In this document: piece after piece, positions 1-8,327 of the stretch
Layout of the letters: each line of letters starts with the position of its first letter
How positions within the stretch are numbered: position 1 is the first letter of the stretch
Origin: Fervidifonticultor_A octavus_A
GTDB taxonomy: Bacteria > Sysuimicrobiota > Sysuimicrobiia > Sysuimicrobiales > Humicultoraceae
DNA: 31,637 bases
Assembly: GCA_031459655.1 (NCBI GenBank)
Contig: JAVKID010000030.1
Location: 1 to 31,637, forward strand
Direction: 5' to 3'
Notes under the pieces: generated by a model
Told to the model about the DNA's origin: nothing
What the model saw: only the letters and a program-made list of their open reading frames with translations
Database searches by the model: none
Translations under genes and position numbers: made by a program

Positions 1-1
1 G

Positions 2-1060
2 CCCGGGCTGGATGCCGTGCTCTGGCTCGGCACCCAGTTCGGGAGTCTGTCGTGGGCCACCGTGCCCACGCCGGCGGTCCCGGCGTCGGTGGCCGCGTTC
101 TTCTTCGTGCTGCTCGGCGGCGCCGCCGCTGCCGGGTCGGGCATGTGGCTGACTTCGCGCGCGCAGCGGATCTCCGCCGCGGCGACCGCGCTGGTGGCCT
201 GCGCGATGTGGCTCGGCTCGGCGACGCAGCCGCCGCCCGCGCTCGTCGTCACCGCGCTGGATGTGGGCCAGGGCGATGCGATCCTCATCCGGAGTCCGTC
301 CGGGCGCGCGGCGCTGGTCGACGGGGGCGGCGAGATCGGCGCCGAACGGGCAGGGTGGGACGTGGGCCGCAGGCGTGTCGTGCCGGCGCTGCGCAGGGCC
401 GGCCTCCAACGGGTGGACGTGCTGCTGCTTTCCCATCCCCACGAAGATCACGTGGGAGGACTGCCTGCCGTCGTGGAGAACTTCCCGGTCGGACTTGTGC
501 TGGATCCCGGTGTGCCGCATCCGTCGCCCTCCTACGCGAGGTGGCTCCGCCTCATCGAGGCCGCACGGATCCCCTACCGGATCGCACGGGCCGGGGTGCT
601 GATCGATCTCGGAGGCGGGGTCCGCCTCGCCATTCTGTATCCTCCTGACCCCATCCCCGACCTCGACGGCGATCCCGTGCACGCCGGGGGCGTGGTGGCC
701 AGGTTGACTCACCGCGGCGCAGCGCTCCTGCTGACCGGGGACGCCGAGGCGGCCACCGAGCGCTTCCTCGTGGACCGCGGGGCGCCGCTGGCCAGTCAGG
801 TGCTCAAGGTGGGCCATCACGGCAGCCGGACGTCGACGACGCGGGCGTTTCTCGACCGGGTGCGGCCGCAGATGGCGGTGATCTCCGTGGGGGCTGACAA
901 CGTCTTCGGTCACCCGCATCCGGCGACCCTGCAGGCGCTGTCCGACGCGGGCGTCGTCGTCTACCGGACCGACCTGGACGGGGCCGTGACGTTGACCAGT
1001 AACGGCGCAGGGTGGCACGCGGCCACCGCGCGAGCGCGCACCGATGCGGGGATTCGTTGA
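2..1060 (+). CDS. comEC: ComEC/Rec2 DNA uptake channel, C-terminal part (truncated by window edge)
   Basis: C-terminal 352 residues of ComEC/Rec2, the inner-membrane protein that passes single-stranded DNA into the cytoplasm during natural transformation. The reading frame is open to the left edge, so the gene starts outside the window; the GTG at 17 is internal. What is seen is the last membrane segments (about residues 25-75) followed by the metallo-beta-lactamase-like domain: a D-V-G-Q-G-D motif near residue 88, the metal-binding motif SHPHEDHVGG near residue 140, LLTGD near residue 240 and GHHGS near residue 270. The domain is thought to degrade the non-transported strand. The next gene overlaps its end by 17 bp, and holA follows, as in Bacillus-type comE loci. 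Identity is secure; the competence role is inferred from the family. Confidence 0.93.
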   Translation, partial: PGLDAVLWLGTQFGSLSWATVPTPAVPASVAAFFFVLLGGAAAAGSGMWLTSRAQRISAAATALVACAMWLGSATQPPPALVVTALDVGQGDAILIRSPSGRAALVDGGGEIGAERAGWDVGRRRVVPALRRAGLQRVDVLLLSHPHEDHVGGLPAVVENFPVGLVLDPGVPHPSPSYARWLRLIEAARIPYRIARAGVLIDLGGGVRLAILYPPDPIPDLDGDPVHAGGVVARLTHRGAALLLTGDAEAATERFLVDRGAPLASQVLKVGHHGSRTSTTRAFLDRVRPQMAVISVGADNVFGHPHPATLQALSDAGVVVYRTDLDGAVTLTSNGAGWHAATARARTDAGIR

Positions 1061-1268
1061 CCGCGTGACCGACGGGATCGCCGTGATCCTGCTGGAGGGC
1101 GGCGGTCGGGCGTATGTGCCGGAGGCGGTCCTGCCTCCGGGGACGGCGTCCGGCCACCTGGTCGAGGTGACGATCGCGCGCGTGGACGTGCCGACGGGTC
1201 CCGACGCCGCCGAGGAGGTGGCCCAACTGATCGAACGGCTCCGAACGGGCGGGCACCGCCATGGCTGA
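1044..1268 (+). CDS. DUF3006 family small protein
   Basis: 74-residue protein of the DUF3006 type: a small beta-rich domain opening with a DRVTDGIAVILLE-like strand pair, a central VPEAVLPPG turn and a VEVTI strand. DUF3006 proteins are often encoded beside ComEC-like metallo-beta-lactamase proteins, and their function is unknown. The ATG at 1044 lies inside the comEC reading frame (17-bp overlap) and the gene overlaps holA by 8 bp, so the three genes are almost certainly co-translated. A helper role for ComEC is a guess from position only. Family assignment is from the sequence pattern and is moderately sure. Confidence 0.75.
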   Translation: MRGFVDRVTDGIAVILLEGGGRAYVPEAVLPPGTASGHLVEVTIARVDVPTGPDAAEEVAQLIERLRTGGHRHG

Positions 1269-2331
1269 TCCCTCGCGCCGTTCGGGCGTGCCGGGGCGGA
1301 GGGACCGGGCGCGGGTCCCCGCGACGGCAGCCCGCCAGGCGTCGGAGCGGCCCGTGCTGATCATCGGGGAGGAAGACTACCTCGCCGAGCAGATCCTGGC
1401 GCAGCGCATCGAAGCCGCACTCAGCCCCGAGGAGCAACGCCTCAACCTTGACGTCCTCGACGCTTCGATGCCGGTGGCCGACCTGCTCACCCGCCTGGAC
1501 ACCGCGCCCTTCTTCGGACGCTTCCGCGTGGTCGTGGTCCGGCGGCTCGAGGCGATGCGGGAGGCCGACTGGCCGCCGCTGGTCGCCTACCTGGAGCGCG
1601 GCGGCAGTCCCAACCGCGCCATCTTCGTGGCCCGGGAGCTGGACCGCCGCCGGCTGCTCTTCCTGACCTTCAAGCGGCTCGGCGAGATCATCGAGGCCCG
1701 GCCGCTGCCGCCGCGCGACCTGCCCTCCTGGGTGGGCAGTCGGTTGGCGGCGCTGGGCAAGCAGATGGCTCCGGGCGCGGCGGAGGCGCTGGTGGCGCTG
1801 GTCGGCGGAAGCCTCCGCGATCTAGACCACGAGGCCGCCAAGGTGGCGGCCTATGTAGGCGACCGGGCCCTGGTGCGGCCCGCCGACGTGGAGGCGATCG
1901 CCACCCGCACCGGCGAGGCCTCGATCTTCACTCTCACCGACGCCCTGGGAGGCGGCGACGGGGCCGCGGCCCTCCGCGCCCTCCATGATATCCTGGCCAC
2001 GCACGAGCCGCTCCAGGTGCTGTTCATGGTGGTGCGGCAGTTCCGCCTGATCCTCCGCGCCCACACGCTGGCAGGATCGCGGGGGGCCGCCCGCTCACCC
2101 GCCATCCTGGCGGAGCGGCTCGGGGTGCCGCCATTCGTCGCGCGAAAGATCAGAGACCAGGCGCGGGGCTACCGCGCCGAGCACTTCTCCGGGATCTTTG
2201 CGGCCCTGGAAGCGGCCGACCGCGCCATCAAGACCGGTATGCCACCGCGCCTGGTGCTGGAGACGCTGTTCGTCCGGCTCTGCGAGACCAGACGCCAGGC
2301 CGTCAACCGCGAGATCGGCGCGCGGGCCTGA
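1261..2331 (+). CDS. holA: DNA polymerase III subunit delta
   Basis: 356-residue delta subunit of the clamp-loader complex, which opens the beta sliding clamp and loads it on DNA. The family pattern is visible: IIGEEDYL near residue 35 (the degenerate start of the AAA+ fold), a VADLLTRLDTAPFFG stretch, VVVVRRLE near residue 95, and the C-terminal helical collar with the LFMVVRQFRLILRA segment near residue 255. About 30 basic, low-complexity residues precede the conserved start, so the true start could be slightly downstream; the ATG at 1261 is kept because it overlaps the preceding stop. The position between comEC and rpsT is the conserved place for holA in Gram-positive-type genomes. Confidence 0.92.
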   Translation: MADPSRRSGVPGRRDRARVPATAARQASERPVLIIGEEDYLAEQILAQRIEAALSPEEQRLNLDVLDASMPVADLLTRLDTAPFFGRFRVVVVRRLEAMREADWPPLVAYLERGGSPNRAIFVARELDRRRLLFLTFKRLGEIIEARPLPPRDLPSWVGSRLAALGKQMAPGAAEALVALVGGSLRDLDHEAAKVAAYVGDRALVRPADVEAIATRTGEASIFTLTDALGGGDGAAALRALHDILATHEPLQVLFMVVRQFRLILRAHTLAGSRGAARSPAILAERLGVPPFVARKIRDQARGYRAEHFSGIFAALEAADRAIKTGMPPRLVLETLFVRLCETRRQAVNREIGARA

Positions 2332-2359
2332 CGCGGTGGACGACGGGGGCCGGGTTCGC

Positions 2360-2605
2360 CTAGGCGGCAGGCGCGGGCCTGCGGCGCATCAGGCGCGACT
2401 TCTTGCGGGCGGCGGTGTTGGGATGGATCACCCCGCGGCGGGCGGCCTTGTCCAGCGCCGCCTGGGCCGCGGCCACCCGGTGGGGGTCGCCGCTGGCGGC
2501 AGAGCGCATCAGCGTCTTGATCCTCGACTTGACGGCCATGTTGGCCAGCCGGCGTTTGGCCGACTGGCGGAGATGCTTCAACCCGGACTTGATGCGCTTG
2601 GCCAC
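2360..2605 (-). CDS. rpsT: 30S ribosomal protein S20
   Basis: 81-residue bS20, a small, very basic, all-helical protein that binds the 5' and 3' minor domains of 16S rRNA early in 30S assembly. The sequence starts MAKRIKSGLKHLRQSAKRR and has the conserved K/R-rich helices with SRIKTLMR and the RGVIHPNTAARKKSRLMRR end. The start is GTG, preceded on the minus strand by the ribosome-binding sequence GGAGGA about seven bases upstream. It is the only clear minus-strand gene in the window and converges on holA with 28 bp between stops; comEC-holA-rpsT is a conserved neighbourhood. Confidence 0.96.
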   Translation of the reverse strand: MAKRIKSGLKHLRQSAKRRLANMAVKSRIKTLMRSAASGDPHRVAAAQAALDKAARRGVIHPNTAARKKSRLMRRRPAPAA

Positions 2606-2651
2606 GACGTCTCCTCCAGAGACCGCGCTCCTCGCGGGGCAATCCCGGGCG

Positions 2652-2680
2652 ATTCTAGCATGGCAGGCACGGGCTCACAA
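2652..2680 (-). promoter_or_regulatory. Sigma-A type promoter for rpsT
   Basis: Read on the minus strand: TTGTGA (2675-2680), a 17-base spacer, then TAGAAT (2652-2657) preceded by TGC, which makes an extended -10. Transcription would start near 2645, giving a leader of about 40 bases before the GTG start. The A/T-rich hexamers stand out in very GC-rich DNA. Confidence 0.7.
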
Positions 2681-2736
2681 GCAGGGTCGGCGCGCTCGGC
2701 CCCCGGCGCCCTAACGCGGCCCGGGCGGCCCCACCC

Positions 2737-4314
2737 ATGAGCGTCGTGTCGCCGCAGGCCCGGCTGGCCCGAGCGGCGTCGATGCTGGCGGCCGCCACCG
2801 TGGCCAGCCGGCTGTTGGGGTTGCTGCGCGAGATCGTCGTGGCGGCGCTGTTCGGCGCGTCGGATGCCAAGGCCGCGTACGTCATCGGGTACTACCTGCC
2901 GTTCTTCGTCCAGCGCCTGCTGCTAGGCGGCACCCTGAGCATCGTGCTGATTCCCACGCTGGCCGACGTGCTGGCGCGGGGGGAGCGGGCCGAGATGCAG
3001 CGGGTGACGGCCCAGATGTTCACCGCGGTGCTGGGCGTGGGCGTCGCGATGGTCGTCGCCGGCCAGATCGCCGCCCCCCTGCTGGTGCCGATCGCGGCGC
3101 CGGGATTCACCGCCGATCCGCACCAGCTGGCGCTGACCGTGCACCTGACGCGGGTTAACTTCCTGGCGATGTTCTTCCTGGCGCTGTCGGTCTACGCCAC
3201 GGCGTACCTGCAGGCCCAGCGCCGCTTCACGCCGCCGGCTGTGGCGCCGATCGTCTTCAACCTGGTCACCATCGCGGGGACGGTGTGGCTGGGCCCGCGC
3301 ATCGGGATTGTCGGGCTGGCGGTGGCGTGGATCGCCGGGACCGCGGCTCAGTTCCTCGTGCAGGTCCCCTCGCTGTTGGCCGGAGGATTTCGTTTCCGCC
3401 TGGCGCTGGACTGGTCGCATCCCGCAGTCCGGACCGTCCGGCATCTGGCGGCCCCGGCGATGCTGGGCCTGGCCATCGTGGAGATCAACGCCTACGTCGG
3501 CCGGTTCTTCGCGTCCCTGCTGCCGGGGGCCCCGGGCGTCAATGCCGTGGCCGCCCTCGACTATGCGTACGAGGTCGTGCAGGCGCCGGTCGGCATCCTG
3601 GCCCTCTCGGTCGCCACCGTGCTGTTTCCCGGGATGAGCCAGTCGGCTGCGGCCGGGGACCGCCCAGCCCTGCGGGCGAGTACCGCCCTCGGGTTGCGCA
3701 GCGTGGTGTTCTTGATGCTTCCGGTCTCGGTCGGCCTGGTGGTCTTCGCTCGCCCGCTGATCCGGCTGGTGTTCGAGCGGGGCGAGTTCACGCCGGCGAC
3801 GACCGCCGTCGTCGCCTCCTGCCTGACGGCCTATGCGATCGGGCTGGTGCCCATGGCGGCGTACTATGTGGTTACCCGGTCCTACTATGCGCTGCACGAC
3901 ATGCGCACGCCGATGGCGACCGGCTCGGGGATGGTGACGCTCAATGCCGTGCTGGCCTACGCCTTCATGCGGGTGTGGGGGCCGGCCGGCATCGCGCTGG
4001 CCAGTGCGGTGGTCGCGTTCGTCAACGTGGGAGTGCTGCTGGCGATCCTGAGCCGTCGGCTGGGGGCGCTGGAGGGTCGGCGCACCGTGGCCCAGGTGGT
4101 CCGCACCGGGACCGCGACCGTGCTGGCGGTCGGCGCCGCGTGGGCGATCGTGCACGCCGGTCTGCCCGCGCCGGCGGACCGGGCCGGGGAGGCCGCGGTT
4201 CTGGGTGCCGCCGCCGGGGCCGCGGGGCTGGTCTATCTGGCTGCGTGCGCGCGGCTGCGGGTCGAGGAGATCGGTCTGTTGCGCAGCCTGCTCTGCCGTC
4301 CGTCCTCGCGATGA
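2737..4314 (+). CDS. murJ: Lipid II flippase MurJ
   Basis: 525-residue integral membrane protein of the MurJ/MviN family (MOP superfamily), which flips the peptidoglycan precursor lipid II across the cytoplasmic membrane. The N-terminus shows the family hallmark ASRLLGLLREIVVAALFGAS with its conserved arginines, followed by a chain of about 14 hydrophobic segments; the segment near residue 345 (RPLIRLVFERGEFT) is also typical. No strong ribosome-binding sequence precedes the ATG at 2737; a GTG three codons later is possible. It stands alone, divergent from rpsT, with a short gap before the hrcA promoter. The substrate follows from the family. Confidence 0.93.
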   Translation: MSVVSPQARLARAASMLAAATVASRLLGLLREIVVAALFGASDAKAAYVIGYYLPFFVQRLLLGGTLSIVLIPTLADVLARGERAEMQRVTAQMFTAVLGVGVAMVVAGQIAAPLLVPIAAPGFTADPHQLALTVHLTRVNFLAMFFLALSVYATAYLQAQRRFTPPAVAPIVFNLVTIAGTVWLGPRIGIVGLAVAWIAGTAAQFLVQVPSLLAGGFRFRLALDWSHPAVRTVRHLAAPAMLGLAIVEINAYVGRFFASLLPGAPGVNAVAALDYAYEVVQAPVGILALSVATVLFPGMSQSAAAGDRPALRASTALGLRSVVFLMLPVSVGLVVFARPLIRLVFERGEFTPATTAVVASCLTAYAIGLVPMAAYYVVTRSYYALHDMRTPMATGSGMVTLNAVLAYAFMRVWGPAGIALASAVVAFVNVGVLLAILSRRLGALEGRRTVAQVVRTGTATVLAVGAAWAIVHAGLPAPADRAGEAAVLGAAAGAAGLVYLAACARLRVEEIGLLRSLLCRPSSR

Positions 4315-4402
4315 TCCCGCCCGCGGCGATTCTGGCGTCCCTCACTGCGGTCTGGGCAGCGTGGCAGGTCCGGTGGAGGCCGGCGGAGGCCGGCTGGCTT
4401 CC

Positions 4403-4432
4403 TTGACACTCGAAAAACCGCGGTGCTACGTT
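4403..4432 (+). promoter_or_regulatory. Promoter of the hrcA heat-shock unit
   Basis: A perfect -35 TTGACA (4403-4408) is followed after 18 bases by a weak -10 TACGTT (4427-4432). It lies directly upstream of the CIRCE element, so HrcA bound at CIRCE would block transcription from it. The -35 is convincing; the -10 is the best match at acceptable spacing. Confidence 0.65.
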
Positions 4433-4443
4433 GAAGGCGGCAT

Positions 4444-4470
4444 CTAGCACTCTCGGGCTTTGAGTGCTAA
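4444..4470 (+). promoter_or_regulatory. CIRCE operator (HrcA binding site)
   Basis: CTAGCACTC (4444-4452), nine-base spacer, GAGTGCTAA (4462-4470). This is the CIRCE inverted repeat (consensus TTAGCACTC-N9-GAGTGCTAA) with one mismatch in the left arm. It lies between the promoter and the hrcA start, the classic arrangement for self-repression by HrcA that is relieved by heat shock. Confidence 0.96.
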
Positions 4471-4484
4471 CGACCGGAGGCCCC

Positions 4485-5519
4485 ATGGTGCACCTCGATG
4501 CGCGAAGGCGGGCGGTGCTGAGGGCGGTGGTGGAGGAACACATCCGATCCGCCGAGCCCGTGGGGTCCGAGCACCGCGCGCTCCGCGAGCAGCTGGGGGT
4601 CAGCCCGGCGACGATCCGGAGCGCGATGGCGGGGCTCGAGGAGATGGGCCTGCTGACCCATCCCCACACCTCGGCCGGCCGGGTTCCCACCGACCGGGGC
4701 TACCGCGTGTATGTGGACATGCTGCTGGAGGACGAGCCCCTCTCCCAGGCCGAGCGGCAGGCGATCCGCCGGCAGCTGGGTGGCGCCGCGGAGACGCCGG
4801 TCGATCTGCTGGACCAGGCCGCCCATGTCCTGGCCGCCATCGCCCAGTACGCCTCGGTGGTCGCCACACCCGGTCTGCGGCAGCAGCGCTTCCAGGCGCT
4901 GCATCTGCTGCCGCTGGGCGAGCAACGGGCGCTGGCCGTCATCATCACCGGCACCGGCGCGGTCCAGGGCCGGCCCATCACCTTGCCTGCGGGCGTCGCG
5001 AGCGATGACTTGGACGAACTCTCCAGGGTCATCACCCAGCGGCTCCAGGGCAGTCTGCTGGCCGATCTCACCGACGAACGGCTGGAACGGGTGGTGGGTG
5101 AGGCTTCGCGATACCATCAACTCCTGGAAGCCCTCCGGGCCTGGCTGCGCCGGGACCTGGCCCGCGGGGCGCGCCTCAGACTGCGCGTGGAGGGCGTGCG
5201 CCACCTCTTGCGCGAGCCCGAGTTCCGACGGCCGGACGTCGCGACCACGGTCCTCGAGGCGCTGCTCGACGAGGAGTCTGTGCTGGGACAGGCCCTGGCC
5301 GCGGCTCCGGGAGAGGGCGTGTGGGTTTCCATCGGGACGGAGAACCGGTTCGAGGAACTGCGCGCGTGCAGCCTGGTGGTCGCCGGCTACCGCGCCGGCG
5401 GTCGCCTGGCCGGGGTCGTGGGCTTGGTGGGGCCCACACGCATGCGATACCGGAGGGCGGTCGCGGCGGTGCGCTACGTGGCGGACCGCCTGAGCGAAGT
5501 CCTCGATGCGACCGCCTAG
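4485..5519 (+). CDS. hrcA: Heat-inducible transcription repressor HrcA
   Basis: 344-residue repressor that binds CIRCE elements and shuts off chaperone genes; its folding is assisted by GroEL, which lets it sense heat stress. The N-terminal winged helix is clear (VGSEHRALREQLGVSPATIR, then SAGRVPTDRGYRVYVD at about residues 65-80), followed by the GAF-like and dimerisation regions. The ATG at 4485 is chosen because GGAGG ends four bases before it; an earlier in-frame GTG at 4464 lies inside the CIRCE right arm and cannot be the start. A GTG at 4488 is a close alternative. The CIRCE element directly upstream shows autoregulation; dnaJ follows 45 bp downstream. Confidence 0.96.
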   Translation: MVHLDARRRAVLRAVVEEHIRSAEPVGSEHRALREQLGVSPATIRSAMAGLEEMGLLTHPHTSAGRVPTDRGYRVYVDMLLEDEPLSQAERQAIRRQLGGAAETPVDLLDQAAHVLAAIAQYASVVATPGLRQQRFQALHLLPLGEQRALAVIITGTGAVQGRPITLPAGVASDDLDELSRVITQRLQGSLLADLTDERLERVVGEASRYHQLLEALRAWLRRDLARGARLRLRVEGVRHLLREPEFRRPDVATTVLEALLDEESVLGQALAAAPGEGVWVSIGTENRFEELRACSLVVAGYRAGGRLAGVVGLVGPTRMRYRRAVAAVRYVADRLSEVLDATA

Positions 5520-5564
5520 GCGTCCGTCCGGCCCGCCGGCCTGCCGCCAGATCGGAAGGTGCTG

Positions 5565-6689
5565 ATGGCTTCCCAGGACTTCTACGAGATCCTCGGCGTG
5601 GATCGCCGGGCGAGCCAGGAGGAGATCAAACAGGCCTTTCGGCGGCTCGCGCGGGAGATGCATCCCGACGTGCGCCGGGATGACCCGCAGGCCGAGGAGC
5701 GGTTCAAGGCGATCAACGAAGCCTACCAGGTCCTCAGCGATCCGGTCAAACGAAGCCAGTACGACCGGTTCGGGCGGGTGGGGACGGAGACCGGTCCGGT
5801 CGGCGGCGGCTTCGGCCCCTTCGAGGATCTCTTCGACATGTTCTTTGGCGGTCGGGTCCAGCCGACGCGGGCGGAGCGGGACGCGCCCGTGCGCGGCAGC
5901 GACCTGCGCTATGACCTCGAGATCACCCTGGAGGAGGTCGCCAGGGGCACCGAGCGCCGTCTCACCATTCCGCGCCTGGAGACCTGTCCGACCTGCTTCG
6001 GCACCGGCGCCGAGCGCGGATCCAGCCCGCAGGAGTGTCCGGCCTGCCGGGGCACCGGCGAAGCCCGCGTCACCTCCCGCACCGTCTTCGGCGTCATGAC
6101 GCAGATCGGACCGTGTCCCGACTGCGGCGGCACTGGCACCTATATCGCCCGTCCCTGCAAGAAGTGCCGGGGATCCGGCCGCGCCCAGGTAGAGCGCGAG
6201 GTCACGGTGACGATCCCAGCCGGAGTCGAGGACGGCATGCAACTCCGCCTGCCCGGCGAGGGTGAGGCTGGCGTGCGCGGCGGCGGCCGGGGCGACCTGT
6301 ACGTGGTCGTGCACGTGAAGCCCCACCCAACGTTCGTGCGGCGCGGCCGTGACCTCTACGCCGACATCGAGATCGGGATGGTGCAGGCCGCGCTCGGCGG
6401 CCAGGTCCGCCTGCAGCTCTTCGACGGCGAGGAGGCGGTGACGATCCCACCAGGAACACAGCCGGGCGAGACCATCACCGTGCGCGGCCGCGGGCTGCCG
6501 GATCTGCACGGTGGCCGAGGCCACCTGCACCTGAAGGTGCGGGTGGTCGTCCCGAGAACCCTCACGGCCGAGCAGCGGGCCTTGCTGGAGGAGTTCGCGC
6601 GCGCCGGAGGTGACGGCAGACGGCCTCCCGATGAGAAGGGCGTCCGGCGCAAGCCCGTCATCAAGAGGGTCAAGGACCTGCTCCAGTAG
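5565..6689 (+). CDS. dnaJ: Chaperone protein DnaJ
   Basis: 374-residue type I Hsp40 that delivers unfolded clients to DnaK and stimulates its ATPase. It has the J domain (residues about 3-70) with the HPD motif (EMHPDV), a short G/F-rich linker, the zinc-binding domain with all four CxxCxGxG repeats (CPTCFGTG, CPACRGTG, CPDCGGTG, CKKCRGSG) and the C-terminal substrate-binding beta domains. The ATG at 5565 is preferred to a GTG two codons upstream because GGAAGG sits five bases before the ATG. It belongs to the CIRCE-controlled unit; grpE and dnaK, often encoded between hrcA and dnaJ, are absent here. Confidence 0.97.
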   Translation: MASQDFYEILGVDRRASQEEIKQAFRRLAREMHPDVRRDDPQAEERFKAINEAYQVLSDPVKRSQYDRFGRVGTETGPVGGGFGPFEDLFDMFFGGRVQPTRAERDAPVRGSDLRYDLEITLEEVARGTERRLTIPRLETCPTCFGTGAERGSSPQECPACRGTGEARVTSRTVFGVMTQIGPCPDCGGTGTYIARPCKKCRGSGRAQVEREVTVTIPAGVEDGMQLRLPGEGEAGVRGGGRGDLYVVVHVKPHPTFVRRGRDLYADIEIGMVQAALGGQVRLQLFDGEEAVTIPPGTQPGETITVRGRGLPDLHGGRGHLHLKVRVVVPRTLTAEQRALLEEFARAGGDGRRPPDEKGVRRKPVIKRVKDLLQ

Positions 6690-6697
6690 GCGTCCCG

Positions 6698-7534
6698 GTG
6701 AAGTGGACCGAGGTCTCGGTGCGCGTGTCTCCCTCCCAGGCGGCGTGGGCGGCCGACGTGCTCCTGCGGCGCTGCCCGCGCGGCCTCGCGGAGGTGTCTG
6801 AGGGCACGCCCCGGCGCAGAGTCCTGCGGGCCTACCTGCCCGTCGGGAGGGCCGGGCGCGCGGCGCTGGCGCGCCTCCGTCGCGAACTGGCGCCGGCGAC
6901 CCTGACGACGCGCAGGGTCGACGACCGGACCTGGCTCGATGCCTGGAAGGCGCGCGCCAAGCCGATTGCCGTTGGGCGGGTGCTGATCGTCCCCTCAGGG
7001 ATGCCGCTTCCGCCGAGGCGGGACCGCGTGGTGGTGCGGGTGGATCCCGGCATGGCGTTCGGCAGCGGCGAGCACCCCACGACGCAGCTGTGCCTGGCGG
7101 CGATCGAGCGTCTGGCGCGCCGCGGGGCGGTCGTGATCGATCTCGGCACTGGCTCCGGCGTCCTGGCCATCGCCGCGGCGCGTCTGGGGGCTGCCCGCGT
7201 CCTGGCCCTGGACAACGATCCGGTCGCAGTCGAGGCGGCGCGCGCCAATGTGCGCGCCAACCGGGTGGGCGCGCGCGTGACCGTGCGCCAGGCCGACGGA
7301 CTCCGCGGCGTGCGCCTGCGCGCAGACCTGATCGTGGCTAACCTGACCGCCCAGACGCTCGCGGCCGTCGCCCCGGACCTCCGACGCTGCCTGGCGCCCG
7401 GCGGCCGCGTCGTGGGATCGGGGTTTGCGCCGGCACGTGCCCGAGCGGTCGCGCGCGGATTCGAGGCCGCCGGCCTCCGGCTGGTGGGGGTCGAGCACCT
7501 GCGCGGATGGAGTGCCGTTCATGCCGCGGCCTGA
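6698..7534 (+). CDS. prmA: Ribosomal protein L11 methyltransferase
   Basis: 278-residue SAM-dependent enzyme that trimethylates ribosomal protein L11. The N-terminal L11-recognition domain is short. The Rossmann methyltransferase domain shows the PrmA signature DPGMAFGSGEHPTT near residue 110, the SAM-binding DLGTGSGVLAIAAA near residue 147 and the acidic LALDNDPVAVEAA strand, then NLTA near residue 218. GTG start, eight bases after dnaJ. It overlaps rsmE by 14 bp. The dnaJ-prmA-rsmE order is conserved in many Gram-positive-type genomes. Confidence 0.94.
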   Translation: MKWTEVSVRVSPSQAAWAADVLLRRCPRGLAEVSEGTPRRRVLRAYLPVGRAGRAALARLRRELAPATLTTRRVDDRTWLDAWKARAKPIAVGRVLIVPSGMPLPPRRDRVVVRVDPGMAFGSGEHPTTQLCLAAIERLARRGAVVIDLGTGSGVLAIAAARLGAARVLALDNDPVAVEAARANVRANRVGARVTVRQADGLRGVRLRADLIVANLTAQTLAAVAPDLRRCLAPGGRVVGSGFAPARARAVARGFEAAGLRLVGVEHLRGWSAVHAAA

Positions 7535-8264
7535 TCGCCCGCTCCGTCGGTTCTACGTGACGCCCGCGACGCTCGATAGCGACCCCATCGTCTTCGGCCC
7601 GCGGGAGGCGCACCATATCGCCACGGTCCTGCGGCTGTCCGCCGGGACGCCCGTGGCCGTCTTCGACGGTTCGCGCGAGGCCGAAGCCGAGTTGACCGCG
7701 GTGGATCAGGCGCGCGTGAGCGCGCGCCTGATCGGGGCGCCCCGGGCCTCACGGCGTCCGGTGCACGTGGCGCTGCTGCAGGGCGTGGCCCGCGCGCCCA
7801 GGATGGATCTCGTGGTCCGCATGGGCACGGAAGTGGGCCTGGCCACCATCCATCCGGTGCTGACCGCGCGGTCGCTGTCATCCCCCGGCCCCGGGCGCCT
7901 GGCGCGGTGGCGGCGGATCGCCACCGAGGCGGCCAGGCAGTGCGGTCGAGGCGACGTGCCCGAGATCCCGCCGCCAGCCGGGCTCGAGGCGACGCTGCAC
8001 GCGCTGGGCCCGCAGGACCTCTTCCTCGTCCTGTGGGAGGGCGCGGTCCGGCCCATCGGCGAGGTCATCGCGGGCACCGCGTTTGCCACTGCGGCGGTGC
8101 TCGTCGGCCCCGAAGGAGGCCTGACGGAGGAGGAGGTCGCAACCGCCCGCGCCGCGGGCGGTTGCGTGGTCTCGCTGGGACCGCTGATCCTGCGCACCGA
8201 GACCGCGGGGCTGGTGGCGGCAGCGATGGTGCTCTACGAGCGCCTGCTGCGGCCCCGAGGCTAG
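7521..8264 (+). CDS. rsmE: 16S rRNA m3U1498 methyltransferase RsmE
   Basis: 247-residue SPOUT-fold enzyme that methylates N3 of U1498 in the decoding region of 16S rRNA. Visible features are the N-terminal PUA-like part (RRFYVTPATL, EAHHIATVLRLSAG), the central QGVARAPRMDLVVRMGTEVG segment, the CGRGDVPEI stretch and the SAM-binding knot motifs VLVGPEGGLTEEEV and LGPLILRTETAGL near the C-terminus. The ATG at 7521 is the natural start because it begins the conserved domain and overlaps the end of prmA. It closes the heat-shock-linked unit; a new promoter for argC follows. Confidence 0.94.
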   Translation: MPRPDRPLRRFYVTPATLDSDPIVFGPREAHHIATVLRLSAGTPVAVFDGSREAEAELTAVDQARVSARLIGAPRASRRPVHVALLQGVARAPRMDLVVRMGTEVGLATIHPVLTARSLSSPGPGRLARWRRIATEAARQCGRGDVPEIPPPAGLEATLHALGPQDLFLVLWEGAVRPIGEVIAGTAFATAAVLVGPEGGLTEEEVATARAAGGCVVSLGPLILRTETAGLVAAAMVLYERLLRPRG

Positions 8265-8292
8265 CTCGCCGTCCCGCGGGCTGGCCGGCCTC

Positions 8293-8321
8293 TTGTATGA
8301 ATATTCGATCTGGTGTATAAA
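8293..8321 (+). promoter_or_regulatory. argC promoter with embedded AT-rich palindrome (candidate ArgR site)
   Basis: TTGTAT (8293-8298), a 17-base spacer, TATAAA (8316-8321). The -10 ends only six bases before the ATG at 8328, so the expected transcript start falls on the start codon itself. The spacer holds the perfect 8-base palindrome GAATATTC (8299-8306), which resembles the core of ARG boxes; an ArgR bound there would block RNA polymerase. The promoter is well supported by pattern; the operator is an inference, because only the central 8 bases are symmetric. Confidence 0.68.
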
Positions 8322-8327
8322 GATGAT

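Noticed and set aside
4311..4406. 31-codon frame starting in the murJ stop (ATGA) and ending at the hrcA promoter
   Set aside because: Short, Ala/Trp-rich, no ribosome-binding sequence, and it ends inside the -35 element; more likely chance.
4467..6530. 687-codon open frame on the minus strand opposite hrcA and dnaJ
   Set aside because: It is antisense to two certain genes; long shadow frames are expected in GC-rich coding DNA and its protein shows no family pattern.
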